Positions 8,805 through 18,773 of a DNA stretch of 64,000 nt are shown in pieces. Origin of the DNA: Marinobacter subterrani (GTDB lineage: Bacteria; Pseudomonadota; Gammaproteobacteria; Pseudomonadales; Oleiphilaceae); contig NZ_LFBU01000002.1 in NCBI RefSeq assembly GCF_001045555.1, positions 186,001 to 250,000 on the forward strand. The letters are read 5' to 3'. The notes below the pieces were generated by a model. It made no database searches, was not told the DNA's origin, and saw only the letters and a list, made by a program, of their open reading frames with translations. Numbering within the stretch: the stretch's first letter is position 1; each line of letters opens with the position of its first letter. The translations under genes were made by a program, and so were the position numbers.

Positions 8805-9050
8805 TATTCCTTTTCGGGGAGGTTTTTGCGATGGCGGTTGCCTGAGTATCCCCCGCTGGGCGTGACCAAATTGTTAGATATTCATGAGCAATCGTTGACA
8901 CAATACCGGTCCGAATCACGTACAACCTTTATAAAGCGGCAAAAGCAGCAAAAACGGACGGGTACGATGTAACACTTCCGCGAATGCTGTGTCTGCTCAG
9001 TATCGGGTTAGTCTCTGCAGTACCGGGTCAAGGGTAACAAGGATTATTTC

Positions 9051-11240
9051 ATGACATCGAAAAAATGGATTCTGCTGGCGTTGATTGTGGCGGTGGTCAT
9101 CGGCTTTATCGCCAGCGGTGGCAATGACCTGCTGACCTTGCAGAATCTGCAGGATAATCAGCAGCTTCTGGAAGACTGGATCGGCCGGAACCTGGTGCTG
9201 GCGGTGCTCGGTTTTGTGGCGATCTATGTGGTGGTCACCGCGCTGTCACTGCCCGGCGCGACCATCATGACCCTCGCCGGCGGGGCTTTTTTCGGCAATC
9301 TTTATGGCCTGGCGGCGGTGTCGGTTGCCTCCACCCTCGGTGCCTCCCTGGCGTTTCTGGTGGCCCGGTTCCTGATGCGCGATACCCTGCGCCGGCGCTA
9401 TGCCGGGGCGGTGGCGAAAATGGACCGGGGCATTGAAAAAGACGGCGCGTTCTACCTTGCAACCCTGCGCCTGGTGCCGATCTTTCCCTTCTTCGTGATC
9501 AACCTGGCCATGGGCCTGACGTCAATGAAGTTGCGCACCTATGCGCTGGTGAGCTGGGTGGCCATGCTGCCCGGAACTTTTGTGTACGTGAATGCGGGCA
9601 CCCAGCTCGGGCAGATCCAGTCCACCGGTGACATTGTCTCTGCCGATCTGCTGCTTTCCCTCGCCTTGCTGGGCCTGTTCCCGCTTATTGCCAGGTTCGT
9701 GGTCGGTTTTATCCGTCGCCGCAAAGTGTATGCCGGCTGGCAGAAGCCGGAGCACTTTGACTACAACCTGCTGGTGATCGGCGGTGGCTCAGCCGGTCTG
9801 GTCTCGGCCTATATTGCCGCCGCCGTGAAAGCCAAGGTAGCGCTGATCGAAAAGCACAAGATGGGTGGCGATTGCCTGAACACCGGCTGCGTGCCCTCCA
9901 AGGCGCTGATCCGCAGTGCCAAAGCCGCGGATACTCTGCGCCATGCCAACCGTTACGGGCTGGAGTCGGTGCCGGTCAGAGGTTCGTTCAAAACTATCAT
10001 GGATCGGGTCAGGGCTGTCATTGCGAAAGTGGAGCCCCACGATTCCCCGGAGCGTTACTGCAAACTGGGTGTGGACTGCATTGCCGGCGAAGCCAGCTTC
10101 GTTTCGCCCTGGGAACTTGAGGTCAGACATAATGATGGCCGCATCGAACGCCTCACCGCCCGCAGCATCGTTGTTGCCACCGGCGGCAAACCGGCGGTAC
10201 CCCCGATTCCCGGCCTGAAAGACATGCAACCGCTGACGTCCGATAACCTGTGGGAGCTGCGGGAGCAGCCGGAGCGTCTGCTGGTGCTGGGCGGCGGCCC
10301 GATCGGTTCCGAGCTCGCCCATGCCTTCGCCCGGCTGGGCAGCAAGGTCACCCAGGTGGAAATGGGCGAGCGCCTGCTGGCCAAGGAGGATGTCGATGTC
10401 TCCGAGCTGGTACTCAAGCAGTTCCAGGCCGATGGCGTGGATGTCCGGTTGAGCCATTCTGCGGTGGAGTTCCGTATGGAGGAAGGTGAGAAGGTTGCCT
10501 ACTGCGACCATCAGGGCGAACGGGCGCGTATTGCCTTCGATCAGGTCCTGGTGGCCGTCGGGCGGGTGGCAAACACCGCCGGCCTGAACCTGGAGCGGAT
10601 TGGTCTGGAGACCCTGCCCAACGGTACGGTCGCGGTCAATGAGGACATGAGCCTGCGCTACCCGAACCTGTTTGCCTGTGGCGATGTGGCGGGGCCGTAC
10701 CAGTTTACCCACGCGGCCTCCCATCAGGCCTGGTACGCGGCGGTAAACGGCCTGTTCGGGCAGTTCAAACGCTTCAAGGTGGATTACCGGGTAATGCCCT
10801 GGGTGACCTTCACGTCACCGGAAGTGGCCCGGGTCGGGCTCAGTGAAGCTGAAGCGAGAGAGCAGGGCGTCGCCTACGAGCTCACCCGGTATGGTCTGGA
10901 TGACCTGGACCGGGCGATTGCTGACAGCGAGGACCAGGGTTTTATCAAGGTACTCACGCCGCCGGGCAAGGACAAGATCCTTGGGGCGGTTGTGGTTGGT
11001 TCGCATGCAGCGGACATCCTCGCGGAATTCACCCTGGCGATGAAGCATGGCCTGGGCCTGAACAAGATTCTGGGTACCATCCACCCGTACCCGACCTGGA
11101 ACGAGTCCGCCAAATACGCTGCCGGCGAATGGAAACGCGCCCATGCCCCCCAGGGCATCCTGAAGTTGCTGGAGAAGCTGCACGGCTGGCGCCGCGGCAA
11201 AGACACGAAAACACCAAGGAGCCTCTATGCCCCTGACTGA
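9051..11240 (+). CDS. VTT (TVP38/DedA-like) membrane domain fused to FAD-dependent disulfide oxidoreductase
   Basis: A 729-residue two-domain protein. Residues 1-230 form a TVP38/TMEM64-type VTT domain with several membrane helices and the core GGAFFGNLYGLAA followed by a conserved Arg-containing segment. From about residue 235 it is a complete pyridine-nucleotide disulfide oxidoreductase: FAD fingerprint LLVIGGGSAGLVSA, redox-active pair GGDCLNTGCVPSKAL, second Rossmann motif LVLGGGPIGSELA, FAD motif LFACGDVAG, and C-terminal HPYPTWNE with the catalytic His/Glu. The catalytic half resembles dihydrolipoamide dehydrogenase or mercuric reductase but lacks a heavy-metal N-terminal domain. The fusion anchors a thiol/disulfide reductase to the membrane. 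It overlaps the radical SAM gene by 14 nt. Confidence 0.88.
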   Translation: MTSKKWILLALIVAVVIGFIASGGNDLLTLQNLQDNQQLLEDWIGRNLVLAVLGFVAIYVVVTALSLPGATIMTLAGGAFFGNLYGLAAVSVASTLGASLAFLVARFLMRDTLRRRYAGAVAKMDRGIEKDGAFYLATLRLVPIFPFFVINLAMGLTSMKLRTYALVSWVAMLPGTFVYVNAGTQLGQIQSTGDIVSADLLLSLALLGLFPLIARFVVGFIRRRKVYAGWQKPEHFDYNLLVIGGGSAGLVSAYIAAAVKAKVALIEKHKMGGDCLNTGCVPSKALIRSAKAADTLRHANRYGLESVPVRGSFKTIMDRVRAVIAKVEPHDSPERYCKLGVDCIAGEASFVSPWELEVRHNDGRIERLTARSIVVATGGKPAVPPIPGLKDMQPLTSDNLWELREQPERLLVLGGGPIGSELAHAFARLGSKVTQVEMGERLLAKEDVDVSELVLKQFQADGVDVRLSHSAVEFRMEEGEKVAYCDHQGERARIAFDQVLVAVGRVANTAGLNLERIGLETLPNGTVAVNEDMSLRYPNLFACGDVAGPYQFTHAASHQAWYAAVNGLFGQFKRFKVDYRVMPWVTFTSPEVARVGLSEAEAREQGVAYELTRYGLDDLDRAIADSEDQGFIKVLTPPGKDKILGAVVVGSHAADILAEFTLAMKHGLGLNKILGTIHPYPTWNESAKYAAGEWKRAHAPQGILKLLEKLHGWRRGKDTKTPRSLYAPD

Positions 11241-12198
11241 AACCCCGACCGCCCGAAAAAAGCGCATTCCGGCCGTGGAAGTCCTGGAACCCCGGGCGTT
11301 CGACAGCTGGACCCACACCCGCAATGGTGCTCCCCGGGGTTACATCGATGCGGACAAGCTGAAAGAGCTGTGGATCCATACCGGCACCGCCTGCAACCTC
11401 GCCTGCCCCTTCTGCCTGGAAGGCTCGCACCCCGGCGATGGCCGCATTCCAGGCATGAAGCTCAGCGACGTAAAGCCGTTCCTCCACGAAGCCATCGACA
11501 TGGGCGTGGAACAGTTTTCCTTCACCGGCGGCGAGCCGTTTGTGATCCGGGATTTCGTCAACATCCTGGATTACGCCAGCCAGCACCGGCCCTGTTTTGT
11601 GCTCACCAACGCCACCGAGCCGCTGCACAAGCGCCAGCATCAGGTGCTGCCGTTGCTGGACAACCCCTACCCGATCCATTTCCGGGTCAGCCTGGATTTC
11701 CCCGATCGGGCGCGGCATGACAAGGAACGCGGTGAAGGCAGCTTCGATGAGGCTTTGCAGGGCATTCGCTGGCTGATCGAACAGGGCTTCAAGGTGTCCA
11801 TTGCCCGGCAGACCGATCCCGAGGAAATCCCTGCCGATGTGGAGGCGGCCTTCCGTGACATCTTCCGGGCGTGGAGCATTCCGGAGAACCTGGCGTTTAC
11901 GGCTTTCCCGGATCTGGGCACACCCGGGTCGGAAGATGGCAGCCCGGAGATTACCGAGACCTGTATGGAGAAGTATCCGACCAAGGAGGCGCGTTCTCAC
12001 TTTATGTGTACGTATACCCGGATGCTGGTGAAGAAGGGCGACCGGGTTCGGGTGTATGCCTGCACGCTGGTGGATGATGATCCGCAGTATGACTTGGGCG
12101 GGACGCTGGCCGAGAGTATGGATGAGCGCATTATGTTGCGGCACCATCGGTGTTTTTCCTGTTACCGGTTTGGGGCTAGTTGTTCGGCGCCTGCTTAA
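11227..12198 (+). CDS. radical SAM protein with C-terminal cysteine cluster
   Basis: A 323-residue cytoplasmic enzyme. Cys56, Cys60 and Cys63 (CNLACPFC) form the CxxxCxxC site for the SAM-bound [4Fe-4S] cluster, and GGEP at about 101-104 is the SAM-binding motif. The last 80 residues carry further cysteines (HFMCTY, YACTLVDDD, CFSCYRFGASC), suggesting a SPASM/twitch-like auxiliary cluster. It overlaps the VTT-FAD gene by 14 nt, so the two are translationally coupled; a reductase next door could supply electrons or thiols. No small precursor peptide gene was seen nearby. The substrate is unknown. Confidence 0.85.
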   Translation: MPLTETPTARKKRIPAVEVLEPRAFDSWTHTRNGAPRGYIDADKLKELWIHTGTACNLACPFCLEGSHPGDGRIPGMKLSDVKPFLHEAIDMGVEQFSFTGGEPFVIRDFVNILDYASQHRPCFVLTNATEPLHKRQHQVLPLLDNPYPIHFRVSLDFPDRARHDKERGEGSFDEALQGIRWLIEQGFKVSIARQTDPEEIPADVEAAFRDIFRAWSIPENLAFTAFPDLGTPGSEDGSPEITETCMEKYPTKEARSHFMCTYTRMLVKKGDRVRVYACTLVDDDPQYDLGGTLAESMDERIMLRHHRCFSCYRFGASCSAPA

Positions 12199-12243
12199 CT
12201 TTGGTGTTGGGTCGCTCAGGACTGGTGGCTGGTCATTGGCGGC

Positions 12244-12332
12244 CTGGGTGGTGAGGTTATTTCCCCTTGGGAAAAACAACTCGCTTCGCTCAGACATCTT
12301 TTTCCTGGCGGGAAAATAACCTCACCACCCAG
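12244..12332. repeat. long palindrome, family A copy 1
   Basis: The left arm (12244-12266) is complementary to the right arm (12307-12332) with one mismatch in the first 22 bases. The loop holds the family core at 12278-12296 (reverse strand TGTCTGAGCGAAGCGAGTT) flanked by GGGAAAAA and TTTTTCC, which can also pair. It lies between the radical SAM gene and the symporter gene. The same core with different arms recurs at 33161, 35571, 35745 and 38246. Confidence 0.9.
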
Positions 12333-12465
12333 ACCGCGGATGTGACTTTGCTATTCGGTTGCTGAGTGGGAAGGAAATACAGAATCAGAAAAGTGATTAA
12401 GCGAGGCAAGGGGATGGCTGATGGCTAACTCCTTCGCCGGGGAAGCCAGAACGGAAGTTGAACAA

Positions 12466-12576
12466 GGGGCAGGCCGGTAGGGCGTTCAAAAAATGTGGAG
12501 CGCCAAGGACGGCGCGACCAAGCCCCCCATGGATGGGTTCACGGGCGTTTTTTTGGACGCCCTACCGGCCTGCCCC
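12466..12576. repeat. long palindrome, family B copy 1
   Basis: Arms of 28 bases (12466-12493 and 12549-12576) match with a single mismatch. The roughly 55-base loop folds into two sub-hairpins: GCGCC-AAGGA-CGGCGC and CCCA-TGGA-TGGG. Each has a GGA apex within a CANGGANG context. A second element of the same plan but different arms is at 44729-44830. It lies upstream of the symporter gene. Confidence 0.85.
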
Positions 12577-12644
12577 GAAAAGCACTAAATCAGAAACCCC
12601 GGGAAAAGCCCCGGAATAAAGCACAAAGAACAAGGTACGAGAAC

Positions 12645-14048
12645 ATGAACTTCACAGAGGCCTCCCTGTTTTGGGGATTTCTGCTGGTCTACGGCGTGGT
12701 GATGTACGTGCTGTCGCCGAAGAGCAAGAACGCGAATTCGTTCTATAAGGGCGCGGATGATCAGGGTAACCCGGTGGGCCAGTGGTCGCTGACGGCGAGT
12801 ATTTTTATCAGCTGGATCTTTGCCAAGTCGGTGACCAATGCGGCCAATCTGGGTGCCGCATATGGCGTCACCGGCGGGTTGGCTTACGCCAGTTACTGGC
12901 TGTCGATTCCTGTGGCTGGCTATATCATCTATCTGATCCGGACCCAGACTGGCGCCCGGAGTCTGCAGGATTTTCTGACCTCCCGGTTCGGGCGGTTTGC
13001 AGCGCTGGCGTTTGCGGCAGCGATTCTGATCCGGCTCTATAATGAAGTCTGGAGCAACACCGCGGTGGTCGGTGGCTATTTCGGCTTGCCGGGCCAGTGG
13101 CAGTATTACACGGCGGCGATGGTATTTACGGTGTTTACCCTGGCATACAGTCTGAAGGGCGGGTTGCGGTCATCGATTTTTACCGACGTGATTCAGGCGT
13201 TTGTGTTCGTGTTCTTCGTCGGAGCCGTGCTGTTCCTGATTATTCCGGCCAACGACTCCAGTGCGCTGCTGAGCAACGGCGAGTTCCGGCTCGATGCCGG
13301 TTTTGACCTGCTGCTGGTGGCCTTGCTGCAGATGTTCAGCTACCCGTTTCATGATCCGGTGCTGACCGACCGGGGTTTTGTGAACAAGGAAAAGACCATG
13401 CTGAAGAGTTTTGTAGTGGCCGGGCTGTTGGGCTTTGTGGCGGTGTTTATCTTCAGCCTGGTGGGGGTTCATGCCCGGCTGAACGGCATTGACGCCATGG
13501 GCAATGCCCCGGCGGCCGTGGGCCAGTCCCTGGGGCTGGCGGCCTTGTTCTTTATGAGTGTAGTGATGATGACATCGGCAGGTTCCACCCTGGATTCCAC
13601 CTTTACCTCCCTGGCGAAATCCCTGGCGGTGGATCTGCCCCGGCTGGCCCGGCGTGCGTCGGACAAGCTGCCAAGCATGCGGGTGGGGGCGGTGGTGATG
13701 GTCATCTTTGCCTTTGCCGGTAACCTGCCTATGTTTGCCGGCACCGATATTCTCAAGGCCACCACCATTTCCGGCACCATGGTGATGGGGCTGGCGCCGG
13801 TGTTCCTGTTTTACGGTTTCACCAAATGGTCGCCCTGGAGTTTTCACCTGAGTTTCTGGACCGGCCTGGGGCTGGGGGTTCTGCTGGCGGTGGGGCTGAT
13901 CCCGGCCAGTTGGGCCATTGGCGATGGCAAGTACGCCATGCTGCTGGGCGTGAATGCCTATGGCTTTCTTGTCTGCACGGCCGGATTCTTCGTTCCGTTG
14001 GTGCTTCGGCGCCTGAAGCGGCGTTCTCTGGCGGCGGGTGAGGCCTGA
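12645..14048 (+). CDS. sodium:solute symporter (SSS/SLC5 family)
   Basis: A 467-residue inner-membrane carrier with about 12-13 hydrophobic segments. N-terminal ASLFWGFLLVYGVVMYVLSP, the SITASIFISWIF-type segment near residue 50, and the SAGSTLDSTFTSLAKSLAVD-like stretch (about residue 305) with its Ser/Thr-rich sodium site mark the SSS fold. The ATG at 12645 is preferred; longer in-frame options run through a palindromic repeat and are not credible. Co-directional with the VTT-FAD and radical SAM genes and 4 nt ahead of the metallophosphatase-like gene. Substrate unknown. Confidence 0.82.
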   Translation: MNFTEASLFWGFLLVYGVVMYVLSPKSKNANSFYKGADDQGNPVGQWSLTASIFISWIFAKSVTNAANLGAAYGVTGGLAYASYWLSIPVAGYIIYLIRTQTGARSLQDFLTSRFGRFAALAFAAAILIRLYNEVWSNTAVVGGYFGLPGQWQYYTAAMVFTVFTLAYSLKGGLRSSIFTDVIQAFVFVFFVGAVLFLIIPANDSSALLSNGEFRLDAGFDLLLVALLQMFSYPFHDPVLTDRGFVNKEKTMLKSFVVAGLLGFVAVFIFSLVGVHARLNGIDAMGNAPAAVGQSLGLAALFFMSVVMMTSAGSTLDSTFTSLAKSLAVDLPRLARRASDKLPSMRVGAVVMVIFAFAGNLPMFAGTDILKATTISGTMVMGLAPVFLFYGFTKWSPWSFHLSFWTGLGLGVLLAVGLIPASWAIGDGKYAMLLGVNAYGFLVCTAGFFVPLVLRRLKRRSLAAGEA

Positions 14049-14052
14049 GGTC

Positions 14053-15003
14053 ATGACCGAAGGACGCAGTTGCCCGCTGGCGTATCGATACTCCCCCGCT
14101 GTACTGTGTGAGGAGCCCCGCCAGGTCTCCGAGGATGTGCTCTATATCATCGGCGGGCTGTACGGGAACCCCTGGGCGCTGGATGAAATCGAGCAGATGG
14201 CGCTGGCGGAGGAGCGCCAGGGGCACCGGGTAAGGCTGGTGTTCAATGGCGACTTCAACTGGTTCAACGCCAGTGACAGCCTGTTCCGGAGCATCAACAA
14301 CCGGGTTCTGGATCATACCGTCAGTCTGGGCAATGTGGATTTCGAGTTGGCCAACCCAAGCCCGGGTGCCGGTTGTGGTTGCGCCTATCCGGACTTCGTG
14401 GATCACGGTGTGGTGGCGCGTTCCAATCGCATCATGGAGCGGCTGCAGGCCATTGCCGGCGACCACCCGGATATCCAGAAGCGGTTGTCCCTGCTGCCGA
14501 GGTATCGCTGCCTTATGTTTGGAGGCCTAAAGGTTTTGGTGCTGCATGGCGATCCGGAGTCCCTGGCTGGCTGGGGCCTGGCCTACGAATCGTTCAGCGG
14601 GGGCAACGACGACAGGCTCTCGGAATGGTTCCTGGCGTCCGGTGCCGATGTGATCGCCTCGACCCATACCTGCCTGCCAGTGCTCTGGTCGGGGCTGGTG
14701 GATGGAAAACGCCGGGTGGTGGCCAATAACGGATCGGCCGGCATGGCGAACCTGCAATCCGATCCCCGGGGCCTGATCACCCGGATCGCGCTTTCCAGCC
14801 CGGTGGCTGAGCCGGTTGCCGGCCTTGAGCGCCAGGGCCTGCATGTGTCCCTGCTGCCGGTGGACTACTCACTGGAGGCCTGGTTGCCCGAGTTTGACCG
14901 GCTCTGGCCGGCGGGCTCGCCGGCGGCAGTGTCCTACCGGCACCGGATGCTACACGGCACGTCTCTTCGGGCCGAAGACGTGATTTTCCCTCCCGCATCT
15001 TAA
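14053..15003 (+). CDS. metallophosphatase-like (calcineurin fold) protein
   Basis: A 316-residue cytoplasmic protein that I place in the calcineurin-like phosphoesterase superfamily from spaced motifs: IIGGLYGNPWAL near residue 34, VFNGDFNWFN (the GD/N metal-site region), LHGDPESLAG in the middle, and ASGADVIASTHTCLP near residue 210, where the usual GHTH is replaced by STHT. It carries a GCGC cysteine pair. The replaced metal motif means activity could differ from the norm. ATG 14053 with GAGG just upstream is preferred over GTG 14038; it lies 4 nt after the symporter stop, so the two are coupled. Confidence 0.6.
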   Translation: MTEGRSCPLAYRYSPAVLCEEPRQVSEDVLYIIGGLYGNPWALDEIEQMALAEERQGHRVRLVFNGDFNWFNASDSLFRSINNRVLDHTVSLGNVDFELANPSPGAGCGCAYPDFVDHGVVARSNRIMERLQAIAGDHPDIQKRLSLLPRYRCLMFGGLKVLVLHGDPESLAGWGLAYESFSGGNDDRLSEWFLASGADVIASTHTCLPVLWSGLVDGKRRVVANNGSAGMANLQSDPRGLITRIALSSPVAEPVAGLERQGLHVSLLPVDYSLEAWLPEFDRLWPAGSPAAVSYRHRMLHGTSLRAEDVIFPPAS

Positions 15004-15089
15004 CCAATTTGTCACTGGCGAATGATTCGATCCGGTCTATTCTGAAAGGGTAAGCCGGAGCCGGGCATCGGACAGTTTTTGACCCGCGC

Positions 15090-15117
15090 TTGAAATATAT
15101 TTTGTGGTCTATATAAT
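15090..15117 (+). promoter_or_regulatory. strong sigma-70 promoter upstream of ectA
   Basis: TTGAAA at 15090-15095 and a perfect TATAAT at 15112-15117 are separated by 16 bases, placing transcription start near 15124, about 28 nt before the ectA ATG. The spacer and -10 are AT-rich with a TATA-flanked dyad, which could be an operator for an EctR-type repressor; no ectR gene is in the window. Confidence 0.6.
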
Positions 15118-15151
15118 TCAACACTAACTTTTGCGACGAATTGATCACGTT

Positions 15152-15667
15152 ATGACCTCAGAAGGATCGAATACTACCGCCATCACGCTTCGCACACCGG
15201 TGAAGGATGATGGCTTCAGGCTCCACCAGCTGGTGGCTGAATGCCCGCCACTGGACCCCAACTCGATCTACTGCAACCTGTTGCAGTGCAGCCACTTTGC
15301 CGAAACCGGTGTGGCCGCGGAGAAGGAAGGCGATCTGGTCGGCTTTATCTCCGGATACATCCCTCCCCAACAGCCCGAGACCGTGTTTGTCTGGCAGGTG
15401 GCGGTTCACGAGAAAGGTCGTGGCCAGGGCCTTGCCAAGCGGATGCTGAAAGAAATCGTTGGCCGTGATGCATGCAGTAAGGTCACCCACATGGAGACCA
15501 CCATCACGGAAGACAACGAAGCTTCCTGGGCACTGTTCCGTTCCTTCGCCCGTGATATGGGAGCCGAGCTCACCTACCACGAGCACTTCGAGAAAGAGAC
15601 CCACTTTGGCGGGCAGCACGATTCCGAGTTTCTGCTGCGCATCGGGCCCTTCACGAAGCCAGCCTGA
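15152..15667 (+). CDS. ectA: L-2,4-diaminobutyric acid N-acetyltransferase
   Basis: A 171-residue GNAT-fold enzyme that acetylates L-2,4-diaminobutyrate on the gamma-amino group with acetyl-CoA, the second dedicated step of ectoine synthesis. Family marks are the N-terminal ECPPLDPNSIYCNLLQCSHF signature, the acetyl-CoA motif VAVHEKGRGQGLAKRM, and METTITEDNEASWALF. Length is normal. ATG 15152 is chosen over TTG 15131. It is first in an ect cluster under a strong promoter; ectB follows after an unusually long 210-base gap. Confidence 0.92.
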   Translation: MTSEGSNTTAITLRTPVKDDGFRLHQLVAECPPLDPNSIYCNLLQCSHFAETGVAAEKEGDLVGFISGYIPPQQPETVFVWQVAVHEKGRGQGLAKRMLKEIVGRDACSKVTHMETTITEDNEASWALFRSFARDMGAELTYHEHFEKETHFGGQHDSEFLLRIGPFTKPA

Positions 15668-17146
<1,479 letters not shown>

Positions 17147-17196
17147 GGCGCCCGCACCTCCGGACATTCATGCTGCAGGATAGCGAAGGCAAAATT

Positions 17197-18639
17197 ATGA
17201 CCAGCCAACTACATACCGTTGAAAAGATCGGCGGTACGTCAATGAGTAACTACGAGGCCGTCCGCGATAACATTATTATCGGGAATCGTAGCAAGGACGA
17301 GCTGTACCAGCGCATTTACGTGGTGTCTGCCTATGGCGGCGTGACCAACGAGCTGCTGGAACACAAGAAAACCGGCGAGCCGGGTGTCTACGCCCTGTTC
17401 GCGGATTCCGAATCGGACTGGGCCTGGGGTGACGATCTCACCAAGCTGGTGAAGTTTCTGACCGACATCAACGGCGAGTTGTTCGAGGATCCGATGCTCA
17501 AGCAGCAGGCGGACCAGTTCATCACCGACCGTGTGGAAGGCGTTCGGGGCTGCCTGATCGACCTGCAGCGTCTGTGCTCGTACGGCCAGTTCCAGTTGGA
17601 AGAGCATCTGCTCACGGTGCGGGAAATGCTGGCCGGCATTGGTGAGGCCCACAGTGCGTTCAATACCGCCCTGAAGCTTCAGCAGGAAGGCATCAACGCC
17701 CGCTTCGTGGACTTGACCGGCTGGCGTGATCACGAGCTGCTGCCGCTGGATGAGAAGCTCAAGCAGGCCTTCGATGCCGTGGATCTGAGCCGTGAACTAC
17801 CGATCGTGACCGGTTACGCCCAGTGCAAGGAAGGCCTGATGCGCACCTTCGACCGCGGCTACAGCGAGATGACCTTCAGCCGGGTGGCGGTGATCACCGA
17901 GGCGCGGGAAGCGATCATTCATAAGGAATATCACTTGAGCTCCGCCGATCCCAACATTGTGGGCGCGGAAAAGGTGGTCCCCCTGGGCCGCACCAATTAC
18001 GACGTGGCCGATCAGTTGGCCAACCTGGGCATGGAGGCGATCCACCCCCGTGCCGGCAAGGGCCTGCGCCAGAACGAAATCCCGCTGCGGGTGATGAACA
18101 CCTTCGAGCCGGAGCACACCGGTACCCTGATTACCGGCGACTATGTCAGCGAGAAGCCTCAGGTTGAGATCATTGCCGGTGCCAAGGGCGTCTTTGCCAT
18201 TGAAGTGTTCGATCAGGACATGCAGGGCGAGCCGGGGTCGGACCGTCGGATACTGGACGTACTGAGCCGGTTCAAGGTGCGTTTCATGTCCAAGGACACC
18301 AACGCCAACACCATCACCCATTACGTGGGCAGCACGCTGAAGCACGTCAAGCGGGTGGTCAAGGCACTGAAGGACGAATTCCCCAACGCCGAGATCAACA
18401 CCCGCAAGGTCGCGGTGGTGTCGGCCATTGGCAGCGACATGAAAGTGCCGGGCATTCTGGCCCGTTCGGTGAAGTCGCTGGCCGATGAGGAAATCAGCGT
18501 TCTGGCCCTGCACCAGTGCATGCGCCAGGTGGACATCCAGTTTGTGGTGGATGAGGACGATTACGAGAAGGCCATCGTGGCCCTGCACGGTGTTCTGATC
18601 GAGCCCCATAACCACGAGTACGCCATTGTTGCCGCCTGA
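17197..18639 (+). CDS. ask: aspartokinase of the ectoine cluster type
   Basis: A 480-residue aspartate kinase of the Ask_Ect subgroup, which feeds aspartyl phosphate into ectoine synthesis and is usually less feedback-sensitive than the housekeeping enzyme. Seen are the N-terminal EKIGGTSMSNYEAVRD nucleotide site, a long insert (GVTNELLEHKKTGEPG), the RGYSEMTFSRVA region, and two C-terminal ACT-like segments. ATG 17197 has a GAAGG-type site. It lies 50 nt after ectB, a position normally occupied by ectC-ask; a terminator hairpin follows at 18664. Confidence 0.9.
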   Translation: MTSQLHTVEKIGGTSMSNYEAVRDNIIIGNRSKDELYQRIYVVSAYGGVTNELLEHKKTGEPGVYALFADSESDWAWGDDLTKLVKFLTDINGELFEDPMLKQQADQFITDRVEGVRGCLIDLQRLCSYGQFQLEEHLLTVREMLAGIGEAHSAFNTALKLQQEGINARFVDLTGWRDHELLPLDEKLKQAFDAVDLSRELPIVTGYAQCKEGLMRTFDRGYSEMTFSRVAVITEAREAIIHKEYHLSSADPNIVGAEKVVPLGRTNYDVADQLANLGMEAIHPRAGKGLRQNEIPLRVMNTFEPEHTGTLITGDYVSEKPQVEIIAGAKGVFAIEVFDQDMQGEPGSDRRILDVLSRFKVRFMSKDTNANTITHYVGSTLKHVKRVVKALKDEFPNAEINTRKVAVVSAIGSDMKVPGILARSVKSLADEEISVLALHQCMRQVDIQFVVDEDDYEKAIVALHGVLIEPHNHEYAIVAA

Positions 18640-18663
18640 CCGGCGATAGCCAAGGCTGCAGTC

Positions 18664-18698
18664 CCCACGGGCGAGACGGTTGCGTCGCCTGTGGGTTT
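18664..18698 (+). terminator. intrinsic terminator of the ect operon
   Basis: CCCACGGGCGA at 18664-18674 pairs with TCGCCTGTGGG at 18685-18695 (11 base pairs with one G-T), followed by TTT. It lies 25 nt after the ask stop. Confidence 0.7.
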
Positions 18699-18773
18699 CC
18701 CCTACCTGTCCCCGGTGAATCCATCGGCTTTCCGATGTCGTATTCTCTTTAAATTCTGACCGGTACCCGAGCC

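Noticed and set aside
8894..8922. TTGACA near 8894 as promoter of the VTT-FAD operon
   Set aside because: The -35 is perfect but no acceptable -10 lies at 16-18 bases, so I did not list it.
12495..12644. N-terminal extension of the sodium:solute symporter
   Set aside because: The extension reads through the family B palindrome and has no hydrophobic or conserved character; ATG 12645 begins the first membrane segment.
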